A DNA stretch of 64,000 nt, taken from contig NC_089225.1 of NCBI RefSeq assembly GCF_963924675.1, positions 80,883,951-80,947,950 on the forward strand. Reading direction: 5' to 3'. The notes below the pieces were generated by a model that was not told the origin of the DNA, made no database searches, and saw only the letters and a program-made list of their open reading frames with translations. Of this stretch, positions 23,637 to 35,900 are shown one piece after another. This DNA is from Phocoena phocoena (Eukaryota > Chordata > Mammalia > Artiodactyla > Phocoenidae). Position numbers and translations under genes: made by a program. Within the stretch, counting starts at the first letter, position 1; each line of letters begins with the position of its first letter.

Positions 23637-23917
23637 ATGTCTGCTGAGGTCATCCATCAGGTGGAAGAAGCACTTGATGAAGATGAGAAGGAGCTGCTGC
23701 TTTTTCTGTGCCGAGACGTTGCTGCAGATGTGGTTCCACTTAATGTCAGGGACCTTCTGGATGTTTTAAGAGAGAGAGGAAAGCTGTCTTCTGTGAGCTT
23801 GGCTGAGCTGCTCTACAGAGTAAGGCGGTTTGACTTGCTCAAGAGGGTCTTGAAGATGGACAGACCGACAGCGGAGGCCCTCCTGCACAGGCACCCACAT
23901 CTTATTTCGGACTATAG
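23637..23917 (+). CDS. CFLAR: CFLAR coding exon 1 (DED1)
   Basis: It encodes residues 1-93 plus two bases of codon 94. The canonical ATG has A at -3 (CAGGATGT). The RRFDLLKR segment carries the DED1 helix-5 charge motif. The donor ATAG/GTAATT follows after GACTATAG. The start was chosen because [13 protein letters not shown] matches the conserved c-FLIP N-terminus exactly, although in-frame ATGs exist upstream. Confidence 0.98.
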
Positions 23918-26900
23918 GTAATTCATCAGCCCCTCCTGAGGCTGGACTGGTGGGAGGGAGGGAGGAGGTCTAGACTTCAGAATCACAGAAATGAGGACAG
24001 TAAGAAAAGCAGCCTCATTACTTTCTCTACCCACTGATCCTCTTGCCACATCGATGTTACTTCATTCCTCTGAACTCTGAATTCTTAGGACACGTCTGCT
24101 TAAAGTAATTGGGTAGAAGATCAGAATGAAAGTGGAAGGGTTGGATGGTATGTGTTTGCCTGATGGGTAGAATGAGAGAGAGAGGAGTGACTAAGAGCTA
24201 ATACTCTTGCAGGCCTCTCTGAGTGTGAGATCTGCTGTGTTCTTTGCTAGCCTGTGATGTCAGAGCCTGGTAATTTCCGGTTACTGAGAAAGGAAATAAC
24301 AAGCCTGACAGCAATCTTCCTGACCTTTGTAGAGCTCTGTGATCCTTCCTGAACCCCCTCCGGTCTTTCCCCTGCTGAGGAAATTAGTGGGGTGGGCTTG
24401 CTTTCTGTGAGGTCCCTGCTCCCGGAGGCTCTGGGGAGCCCAGATTGAACATTTCTTCAATTAACCATCTCTAGACCCCCTTCGGTTCAGGAGAGGAACG
24501 GCCACTGGAGTCCCCTCTAGTTCAGACAGCCTTTGAGTTGTTCCTCCCGTTCACATAATATTCTCTTGGAGGTTCAGAGGAGCACAGAAACCAGCCGAAA
24601 GGCTGCGTTTCTGGGGAAAGAAAGATAATTTGTAACCTTAAATCAGTGATTCCTTTTTCTCCAGACCACCAGCCTTTAGTTATATTGATAATACACATTT
24701 GGAGGGGACGTACATGATTTAAAACTATATTAAAGAGAGTTGCAAGCAGTGTGGCCCTTGGAACGTATATGAGATTTGAGGTCTAAAGTCCTGTTTGAAG
24801 CCTCAGAACTGTCAGTTACAAGCCACGTAGGCTGAGCCAGCCACTGACATCAGTCGGGCCTTCGTTTTTCTACTTGTGAAGCTAAAAATAATATCTGATT
24901 TCACAAGTGTGTTTGTGAGGCTCGATTGTGATAATTTAGTATGTGAAGTACTTTTAAAAAATTACTATTATTTTAAATTATGTGAAGTACTGTATAAAAC
25001 TGGGCGGCACTCTACAAATATAAGGGTTTATTATTGTTGTTGCTGTTATCCTTGATCATCTTCCGCCTCTCCAACCATCATGATGTCATAATCTTCTTAA
25101 AACTTTTCGGCAGGCACTGACTGGGTTTTTGTGACTAAGTCAGGGGACTCTCTCCATCTCTTGTTTCCTTGCTGTGGTGGATGGAGGTGGTTCCTTTGGG
25201 CCTCTGAGTAGAGAGGCCCGGGAGTGCTAGATTCATTTATTCTTCTGTTGAGTGGGCTTTATTGTGGGTTGACTTATGCGAGGCGTTTGGTAAGCACTAA
25301 ATCAAAACGAATGAAGGCTCTTCCATCCTCAAGAATATTAGAGTCTAATTGGGAAAACAGGCTTCTAAGTAACGACGGCAACGTCAAGGTAATGATGACA
25401 ATCATGAGGTGTCCCTGGGAGCCCTGATAAAGCATGGTGGTAACTCCATGGAACTCCATGGAACTCCATGGAACAGAGGTGGCTAAGTCAGAAGGGACTT
25501 TCTAGACAGAGATATTTACAGTCACAATCCCCGGGATCTAGATGCCTTTTAACCTTTGAGTTCGGACGTGGGCCAATAGCCCAGGTGTTACTTTACTTCA
25601 CAATCTTGTGACTCAAAGTATTGTCCCTGGATTAGCCGCATCAGTATCACTGGGGGTTTGTTAAACAGAGAAGACAAGATCACTTTGAATTCTATTTACG
25701 TCTTTCGTCTTAGTCATTTAGGTTCTTCATTTATTTCATTATTACTTCTGGGGGAGCTAGGGGATTCTTTGGGGAAGTTTTTATTCTCTTTTTCTTTTCA
25801 TAGCAGTTGTAAAAAGAGGTACCATCTCCTATTGAAAACTGGGGAAAGGATAAATTTGGTTTTTGACTTCCCTTAAGATCTCCTCCTGGGGTGATCTAAG
25901 CTTTCTGTTTTCTTGGGGGCGCATTCAAATGGGGGCAAGAATTAATTTTTTAACCAGTTATTGGCATAGAGGAGGCCTAGGCTCTTGGTGTTCTCAGTAG
26001 GACTGATCTCTGAATTTACTAAAGAAACTTATCTGGTTTACAGGGTGCTGTTGATGGAAATTGGTGAGGGTTTGGATAAATCTGATGTGTCCTCATTAAT
26101 ATTCCTCATGAGAGATTATATGGGCCGAGGCAAGATAGCCAAGGATAAGGTGAGTTTTCTTTCTTTTTCTTCATTCATGTTCCCAAGAGCCTATCGGAAG
26201 TTGGAGGGGTGCTCTCTATGGTGTGAAGAGAGGGAAACAGGTACTTAAGCAGGGAGGACCAAGTCGGGGGTGAAGGTGGGAAGGGAGAAGAGTATGGGTT
26301 TTATTTTTCATAGTAACATTGATAGGAAGAAAATTGGTTCATATATTGAGAGGCAATAGAGTGATATCGGCTGGTGTGGTCCTGGGTGTTTCTTTCATCT
26401 TTGTATTTTATCCTTTATTTGTGTAAAATTCATAGGCCTGGCTTATACATCAGCTTCTCTCCCTGGTTTGACAGATCATCTGGGAGGGTTAGGGAGTCCC
26501 TTCTGCTCATGCTGAGTAGAAACAGGAGGAAATGCTGGTCCACTCCCATCTTGCTCTCTGACTGTCATCTATTTCTCCTCAGCGAGCTTAGGGTCTGTGT
26601 GGAGTCATTAGGTTGCAGGGTAGCTGGGCAGGGGTAGGTCCTTGAGACTGATGTACCCAGGGAATGGCAAAAGTACAGATTTGGGGTTGAAATGAGGTAG
26701 GGGTGAAGATCTTAGGGATGCTGTGATTGCTGGAAAAGTATATAAATTCCAGCTGGCCTTATATGGTACCTCTGACCTATGGACAGGCCAGGGAAAGCTC
26801 GGGTCTCTAGTATGTGACAGTATGTCCACCAAGGACCTGCTTCTGAGGACTCTGGTAAATCATTACTTAAGAATTTCCTCATGTTCCTTAATGATTGTTG

Positions 26901-29900
26901 TTTCATTTCTGAAATTTGGAAATATAGGGTGACTCTATGCCCCCACCATCAAATGCAAAATCGGAAGGAAGATGAAAAAATACAACTCCTTTTATGGTGT
27001 CCCCTAATCAACTTATTTCCCAATCATTTATGTAGATTTAATTAGCATTATTAATTTAAAAATAAAGATAGCACATTAGTAACCAAATGTTAAACAGAAA
27101 GGAAATAACACCAAAAGCAGTGCCTATTTCTGAAATATAGTTCTTTCACAATCCCTATGGTCCAGGGTGAATGAGTAGCAAAATACCCTAACCCTGTAAT
27201 TTCACCACCTCATGTCTGCTGTGTCAGAGTAAGTTGGAATTTCCAGCATTGATTAAAATATTTTAGGGACTTCAAAACTGTATCATTAGAATTTTTCTAG
27301 TAAAAACGTTTCCCCAGCTACCTTCTCACTTCCTTTTTTCAGTAAAGCCCTCAGAGTTTTTCAGTATAACACCAGCCTGGCTTTTGGGAAGAGACTGAAC
27401 TTGGGAGGATTTTATTTTCAGGCCTGCTCTCTCAATCCTTCATGACACAAATGGCCCATGTATCTATCCCCAACCTAGGTACAGGCTGGCCCCCCAAAGA
27501 CTTACCTCTTTTCTGAGTAAATTCCAGGAGTGTAATTTGCTCATGGCTTTGGAGGGACTATAAAACAGAGAGGTCTGGTTTAGGATCACTGAAGGTCACT
27601 GAAAGAGCTCCTCTGGTCACATTTTCTTGCTCTAATAAATTACACAACCTGAGGTTTGCATATGAGGCCTAATAGTCAGCCCTACTGACATTTGTTTCTT
27701 GTTGGTGGTTCTCTTAGAGTTTCTTAGATCTTGTGATTGAATTGGAGAAGCTAAACCTGGTTGCTCCAGATCACTTGGATTTATTAGAAAAATGCCTAAG
27801 GAACATCCACAGAATAGACCTGAAGACAAAAATCCAGAAATACAAGCAGTCTGGTAAGTAGCATTTTGGCCTCTCTGTGGCCTAAGGAAGTATCTGTGCA
27901 CAGTGGGTTTCATTGGTAGAGACCCATGTGTTGGACGAGTGGATGGAACAGAACCCGAAGGTCCACAGCTCCCACCAGCCTGTGGCTAGAGATCAGAACC
28001 CTTTATATCCTCCATACCCCGCATCTGCTAACTTCATCACCCAGCACCCCTGACCACACAGTCTTGGCCCTCTGCAAAATGCCGCCAAGCAGTTCTTAAC
28101 ATTTTGGTCTTCAGGAAAGTCTGCACCCCCACTTTCTGTACTGGCTGGTGGCGCTGTGGGCACTCAGGGCTTTTGAGTCTATGCTGAGCCCTGCTGCCTT
28201 GCTCCAGAGTTTGGCCTGACTTGGGATGATATCCTATCGCTGGGGTCCTATAACTGCCCTGCATATGTCTCCAGTTACACAAAACCTCCCCATGCAAAAG
28301 GGCATCTTTTCTGCTGAGAACCCCTCCTCCCATAAAGGCGACCAGCTCACCCTGGCCTTCTCTCTCATGGCACCCCTACCCGTTGTCTATTAGACTCACA
28401 GTCAGCGTGGGCTCTGCTAGCAGTCTACTACCACCACAGGGCATGGCTGATACTCAGTGATCTACACACAGCCCTGCCCCCACCCCCGCAATGGTTGATT
28501 CAAGATCAAGAACAGGAGTAGAATTTTTAGTCTGTTCTTAATGACATTGATAGAAGAGTCATCTGATCTGATATTTTGAATTCATAAGGGGGCTGGAAAG
28601 TTTAGGATATTTTGAAAGATCATGATTGACCATGAACTGAGCCACTGTTGAAGATTCATTTGATGATAATTTGTAAATCTTAACTCAGAGCCTGTCTTCT
28701 GCTTGCAGCTCAAGGAGTGGAAACAAATTATGTAAATGCTCTCCAGGCATCTCTGCCAAACTTGAGTGTTAAGGATCCTTCATATAACCTAAGGGTGAGT
28801 CTGGAGCAAGTGTGTGGAATCCCAGCATGAAACAATTTAAGAACTTTGATAAAAATGTACATATTCTCCCAGCATGTACTTTGTTTAATATCTGAAAAAA
28901 ATTGTGACAGAAATGTGCATTTGTTTTAAAATATGTATAAATTCTTATAATTTCAAAGCTAACATGTGTTCATTGAAATAATTTGGAAAATACAGAGAAA
29001 TATATATAAAGGGAAGAAAATAAATCACCTCCATGTTAACAGTTATTCCCTTCTAGTCTTTTTGTTTTCCTGTGTGTGTATCTACATATACAAACATTTT
29101 TTTCATTGTTCACTTGTCCCTTTGAAAATTTAACTTCTTAAGTAAAAATAGGTAGGACATGCCCATGGACAAAGAATTCAAAATGTGCTAAAAGAATTTT
29201 TAAAGTATATTTCCTCTTACCCCAGTTCCTTTCCCCAGAGGCAGCTATTGTTAACCATTTTCTTCTATCCAAAGATAGTCTTATACACATATCATATTTA
29301 ATTTGTATTTTTTTCTTCTGTACAAATGCTAATACACTATGTCCACTTCCTGATCTGAGAATTCTTAGAAATTGTTTCGTATGAATCATACGGGACTGCC
29401 TTTATTTAATCATTGTTTTTAATGATGGAACATAATTTCACTTTCTAGATGTATCAATATGTTTAGCCTTTTCTTGTATATGTGGACTTTTAGATTATCC
29501 CCCATCTTTTGTTATGAAACAATACTTCAAAATAAATAACCTTGTATTTACCTCTCTGTGCATTTGCTTTTCATTGAGCTTATTTTAATGATTTCAACAA
29601 ACATGTTTTTGTTATTGGGTGATGTTACTGAGTGATGGATTTGTGACCATAAATAATATGTAGTCACTTCTGGTTGTTGTGTTAGTCAATGGTGCAAGGT
29701 TATCATCAGAATTGTGCTTTGGTTAATCTTTTATCTTGAGAAGTTAACCTTAGTGTAATCTCATCCTCATCCTAATTCCATATAAGGATATGTGGAATTT
29801 GTAGTCAGGACTTAGACCACAGTTTATAATCTGTGATTAAATCATAAGCACTTTCATAAAAGTGTGTGATGAACATATTGACTATACCTGTAATAAAAAT

Positions 29901-32900
29901 AGTTTTGTGGAGAATATAATCTGTAAGAGATACCACTAAGCAATAGAATTTCAGAGCTCAGATGGATGGTGAGCATTATACTGTCCAACACCCTCATTAA
30001 ATAAATAAGGACATTTAGGCCTAAGGAACATTAAGTGACTGCCCACTGCTACCTACCGCCAGATCTGGGCCAGTCCATACTCCTTTCTCTACACCATGGT
30101 GTATTTAATAAACTACATGGTATCAAGTTATAGCTTAGATATATCTGTCATGTTTTTCAAGAATTAAATATGCTTTTTTTTGTCCTTCTGAATCTCTATG
30201 ATACCAAATCATGAGAGAAAACTGATTTAGAATTCAGATCCAGATTTTCTGGGCTTTCTCTGCTATTGTCTACCTAACATAAATTATACTGTCATTCTTA
30301 GTTAAAAGCCTGCCATATTTTTGTTACTGTCTTTCTATTTTGTTAATGCAAGTAATTGTATTCACTGTCCATGTAGCCTATTAGGAACCCACATGCTCTG
30401 TGTGTAAACTTTTCTTTAAATTTGCTATATTAATCTGTGACCCTGATCATTCATTCATTTAGTTAGCAGGCACTGTGGCATATGGATTTGGTGAATTCCT
30501 CACAAGATTTGGGAACTGAATACCTGGATGTTAACTCATACAAGGCTGCAAAAGTGCTTTAAAAATTACGGTGGCATTAAATAACACATGATACCGACAT
30601 ACTATAGAATAAAGAAGTTGTGGGAATTCCTTGGCGGTCCAGTGGTTAGGACTCCGTGCTTCCACTGCAGAGGGCACGGGTTTGATCCCTGGTTGGGGAG
30701 CTAAGATCCCTCAAGCCACGCTGTGCAGCCAAAAGAAAAAAAAGTTGTGACTCTGTAATATAATGCTTTTTATATTTATCTGCAATAAATCTAGCTTTGA
30801 TTTCATGTTATATCTCTTTAATAGTATGTAAAAGTGAATGCACACCTATGTGGGATTCCAAATTCTATCTAATGTCATTATCCTCTGGCTAAGTCATTGG
30901 TTATTAGTGATAAAAGCAACTTATATGTTTTTCTTTCATTTGGATGCACAGACTTAGCTACAGACACAGCTTAATAAATAGTGTACTTCTCTCTTTTGGC
31001 TAGGATAGCTTCAGAGGAGAACTGTCATTTGAAAGCTGAGCATATCAGATGGTTGACAGTGTGTGCTATGTGTACCTTACACAGGACCTGTCATCTGAGA
31101 AGAGAAAGGGTCTGTTCAATCTTTGATTCTCTGATTCATCCCATTCTGGCCCTCAGAAAGGGTAGCTAATTTTCAAGAACCACTCCCACATGTGGCTTTT
31201 GTGTAGCTAGGCATTATAGAAAAATAATAACTGGATATTTATTAGGCACTTCCGTGTGCTTAAAAGGCACTGTGCTGAGTGCTTTGTGTACATTTAATCT
31301 TCAAAAAAAAATATCAGGCAAGTACTATTATTATCCTCATTTTGAAGATAAAGAAACAGACATATAGCTAAAGAACTTGCTCAAAGTTACATAGCTAGTA
31401 AGTGGCAGAATCCCACTCCCACTCTTAACCATACTGTACCTTGCCTCTGTGTTAAAGACCAGGTTGAATGTCAACTGCATGTTCCAGCAGCTTGTTCTAA
31501 CTTGGAGCTATTGTAGCAACTCTCCTATACCATATTCTAAATGCTAGTTGAGCATATTTACACATTCATTTTATTTTCACTTTGAATTGCTGCTTTGGCC
31601 ATAGAATATGGATTTATGGAGTTAATGGCTCTTGCTAGCCTTCTTTAGATAATTTAACAGTGAATGTGATATTTTTATTTTTTCCTGGGTAAGAATCCTA
31701 TCAAGATATTTAAAGAGGTGTAATATAATGTCTCTGAAAAATGAACAGGGAGTGTGACCTTGTTTTTTATATTTGAAGTTCCAGAATGGGAGGAGTAAAG
31801 AACACAGACTCATGACGGGACAACCTGACATTCAGAGTAAGACCAGCTTTTCTTTATAGTCATTCTTTATAATTGATCGATAATTCAAGTACAGAATGTT
31901 GCATTTTTAGAGTTGCCTTTCTTTTATCTACATATTTTAAGCTCTCAAAATAAAATGTATTCATTGGCATTTCTAGTTATCCATCAAATTAGCTTATTTG
32001 AATTTAAACACCTCTTACTTCATCAGCTTCATCATCTTGACTATATTTTTTAAGAGATATAACATTTATACCTGAAATAGAACTATAACCAGGCCATGTT
32101 AAACATTAATCTAGCCATGGTAATGAGCCATGTTGAACCAAATATCTAGCAGCAGGAAGAAGAAAGGTTACTAGGATCTTGTTTTATAGCCCATTTAATA
32201 AATCTAGATACTGTACAGATGACATTCCCCACCCCTACAAAGAAAGGAAGAAAAAAAAAAACCACCTAGTCATTTCAACCATAAGATTTAAGGGATTTAA
32301 AGTCCCTCTCATCGCTCTTAAAACATCAGTACTTGATCCCATCATTTTCAAGAAGTGTATTTTTTGCTTGTCTTGAGTCCTCCTTGAAGTGAGGGCTGAG
32401 ACTCAGTCTCTTACTGTAGTACTTAAGAACTCCCGGAGGTGGGGCTGCATAGACAGGTAAGGAGGACTCAGTCTTCCCTGAGGAGCTTGGAATTTGTGTG
32501 CAGGGGTGATCCTGAAGGTATAGAGCAGGGCAGTGGCCTGATGGAAACTTCCTCTATATGGCAACACCTCATGACTCAGCCGACATGCTGTCTGTGTGCA
32601 CCTGCAAGCATTCTGCCCAGCTCAGCCAGATGGAGCAGCTCATGCCCAGCCTTTCCTATGGAAAAGTCAGCTCTCCAGCAAAAGCTGTTGAGGAGCAAAT
32701 TAATTTCTGAGGTGACAGTATGTTTCTTAAAACACTGGTGAGGTGGTGAGAATTAGCTGTTTAAAATGCGAGACCTGGTAGATTTGGATAGGAATTTAAA
32801 ATAATCAGTGTTTTTTCCATTGGGTTCCCTGATGACAGGTTTACCCTTGATGGTAATTAAACAGGTGAGGCAAGTGAGGCTCCCAACAGCCCTGCAGGTC

Positions 32901-35900
32901 TTTAGGAGAGCTAGTTGCCTGCTTTGGCCCGGATGTGGTTCATTTGCTAGTAAAAGAGAAAAGCATCCTGATAACTTGACCTTAATCTAATAGAAGTTTA
33001 AAATAATCAAACCAAGTATTCATATTATTTTGGACTTCCAAATAGATTTCAATTGGATGATGATGATAATAACTACAGTTTATTAAGCACTTTTAGTAAG
33101 TGCTAAGTGCCCTGAACTGAGATGGACATATTACATATATTATTTTGTGTGTTTTTAAAATTCTGTTAAGCCATGATTGCTAAAATACAAAAAGATAAAG
33201 TGAAATTTCCTCTTAATTCTGCGTATCAGACATAACCACTATTAATATTTGATCTGTGTACCTCTAGTAAGTATATGTAGGTATACGCACACAAACACAC
33301 GTAAAATTTTTAAGTACGTTGGCTCCATATTATACATATTATTCAGTAATCTATTTTTCACTTAATACATCCTGCATATCTTTTCTTATCAAATACATAA
33401 AGATTTCTCATATCCTTTTTAACATTGCATAGTATTCCATTGTATGTATCATAGTTTATTTAACCAGTTTCATGTTGGTAGACTTCTAGTTTCTTTCTAG
33501 CTTAGCGCCATTACAAACAGTCCTTCAGTACATCTCCTTGACATTTTTGCACACGTGCTCTATTATTTCCTTAGGATAACTTCTAGAAGCAGAATGTTGG
33601 TTTAAAGGATATTGCTAATTGTCCTTTAAAAAGACTGTTTCAGGGCTTCCCTGGTGGCGCAGTGGTTGAGAGTCCGCCTGCCGTTGCAGGGGACATGGGT
33701 TCGTGCCCCGGTCTGGGAAGATCCCACATGCTGTGGAGCGGCTGGGCCTGTGAGCCATGGCCGCTGAGCCTGTGTGTGCAGAGCCTGTGCTCCGCAATGG
33801 GAAAGGCCACAGCAGTGAGAGTCCTGCGTACCGCAAAAAGAAAGAAAAAAAAAAAAGACTGTTTCAACTTATACAGCATTACCATTTGAAAGTATTCATT
33901 TCCCCCAAACCTTACCAAATATTGGCATTTTCTTTGCCTGTCTTTAGACATTATTTCTCATTTTTGCAGCAGTCATAAATTAGATGCTCATCTCAGATTA
34001 AAAAACAAAACAAAACAAGGCAAAACAAAACCCAACGCACCCTGAGACTTCAGAAACTTGCCCAAGATCACAGGACTTGTTAGTGATGGTGCTAGGGTTT
34101 CAGCCAGCCCTTTATGGCTTCAAAACTGGTGGTTTCTCCACCTCCCTGGGACTAGTAAAGTCATTTTTTATCTACAGAGTTTGCTCTAGGTTCATCTATA
34201 TTTGCTAAGCCCACTGTCCCCTATCTTACCATTGACATTTTATTTTGTGATCTCCCAATATCACTGGACTAAGAAAACATGGCCATCTGTTCTATAAGTG
34301 GCAAACCCACAAAAGCTTTCCCGTTTCTGTGTCTCTAAGGCTGTTCCTTTGAGGCACTGTGCACAATTTCAGCACATGCAGTAAAGCTATTGATATTGTT
34401 GGGTGGTTAGTTTATTAAATTCTCCCTATCAGGTTAAAACCTCACCGGTCACTGGGTCCTTACCTGGAGATGGGCAAGGGAGAGCCTTCTTTTACTTCTG
34501 TTTAAGCAGTTTTTCTACATAACCCCTGTTTAGCATGGGGACTTGTGTTTTCTTATCAGTTAGGTTTTTCAGTGTGAGGTTAGAAGCTTGGGGCTGAGTA
34601 TAGCTGGGGAAAGAAAAGACAGTAGGGGGAAGAAAATAGGGAAAGAAAAATGGTGTGACATAAAGAAACACAGCCCGCAGGAACTAGGATTCGGGCTAGT
34701 TCTCCTTCAGCTTTGTAAATGATTTCTCTCTCATCCCCCAGGAGAACCAGTGAAGACATCCATTCAGGAATCAGAAGCATTTTTACCTCAGGTACAGAAT
34801 TAAATGATCTGATTTGGTATTGTATTGTAAGCACAGTATCTGTGGAGAACACTGATGGCTTTAAAAATATCTGTCCATTAAGAATTCTTTGTAACAATAG
34901 GATGCTGAGGGTGTGCTATTCTGAGAACTCTTCTGTTCTAAAGGGGAACCTTGGATGTAGCAAAGAGAAAGATGTTGAAGTGGATTGCATTAGTGAACTT
35001 TGCAGGAAAATTCCAAAGTGGCATTTCTCTTCTCAGCTGAGTGATTGCTGAATATATAAGTAAGCAGTGACACTGAACCTTGACTTGTTCTGACTTTTTC
35101 TACGCTGATACCTCTTCTCCATAATAGGAAGGCCTCCTTTTGTATTGGTTTGGAAAGATATCACTTGTACAATCTCAGGTTACTGTGGAAACATATGACC
35201 CATCTTTTCTCTGTGTTTTAAATTATCTTTATCCCACAAAGCTAAGACATGTGTAAAGAGACTGCAATTTTTATTAAAATTAAATAGAAACTGAAATAAC
35301 GTGTTGATATTGAAGGGAAATGTCAGCTGTGATGGCTTCAGCCTGTGTCTACTGAGTGAGTCACCTGCCAAAAGGAAATTTAAGGAAATCCAAAAGAAAA
35401 GATCATATGGGTGGAACCTTGAGGAAAAGAACAATGTTTAGGGTCTTTAACAATCCCTGCTTTCCTTTCCAGCACATACTGGAAGAGAGATACAAGATGC
35501 AGAGCGAGCCCCTGGGAATCTGCCTGATAATTGATTGCATTGGCAATGACACAGGTAGGTGTGAATGCTCCAGATGAACTGATGCTCCCACAGTGAGATC
35601 ACAGTGAGATCACGGCATACACAAGCTGTATTCATCGAGTGAGCCACACTAGCTGCTGTAACAAACTGATGTCAAAATGTGGTTTCACACATGAAGGGCG
35701 GTTTCTCACTCATGTTGCAGTCTGGTGCGGGTGGTACTGTAGAGCTTTGTTCCATGTGCTCATGAGTGGCGTCATCATCTGGGGGCTTTGAGTTTTCCTC
35801 AGGATCCTCTCTGTCTGGCTGGTGGATGAAGGAAGTGAGTGGAAGATCTCACAAGAGACATGAGGGACAGGCCTGAAAGTGATACGCATCATTTCCACCC

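Larger units (their letters stand above)
23918..26043 (+). other. CFLAR: CFLAR intron after coding exon 1
   Basis: 2126 nt with GT...AG ends. It holds an ancient MIR (about 24780-25030), an 11-bp tandem triplication at 25442-25474 and a MER5-like scrap near 25610-25670. No other gene is seen. Confidence 0.8.
28960..29560 (-). repeat. Ancient L1M-type sequence, inverted, surrounding the c-FLIP-S exon remnant
   Basis: The run ATAATTTGGAAAATACAGAG, CAGTTATTCCCTTCTAGTC, CAAATGCTAATACACTATG and TTTTTAATGATGGAACATAA follows the 3' part of old mammalian L1s in reverse. The same layout recurs at 33140-33640 and 51905-52720. Confidence 0.55.
28795..31778 (+). other. CFLAR: CFLAR intron after coding exon 4
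   Basis: 2984 nt, GT...AG. It contains the short-isoform 3' end, old L1M-like sequence (about 28960-29560), a MIR-like scrap near 29945-30100, a SINE at 30623-30738 and a MIR at 31220-31440. Confidence 0.8.
31837..34741 (+). other. CFLAR: CFLAR intron after coding exon 5
   Basis: 2905 nt, GT...AG. It holds L1M-like sequence (33140-33640) and a SINE (33643-33856). The rest (31837-33140 and 33860-34741) shows nothing I can name. Confidence 0.75.
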
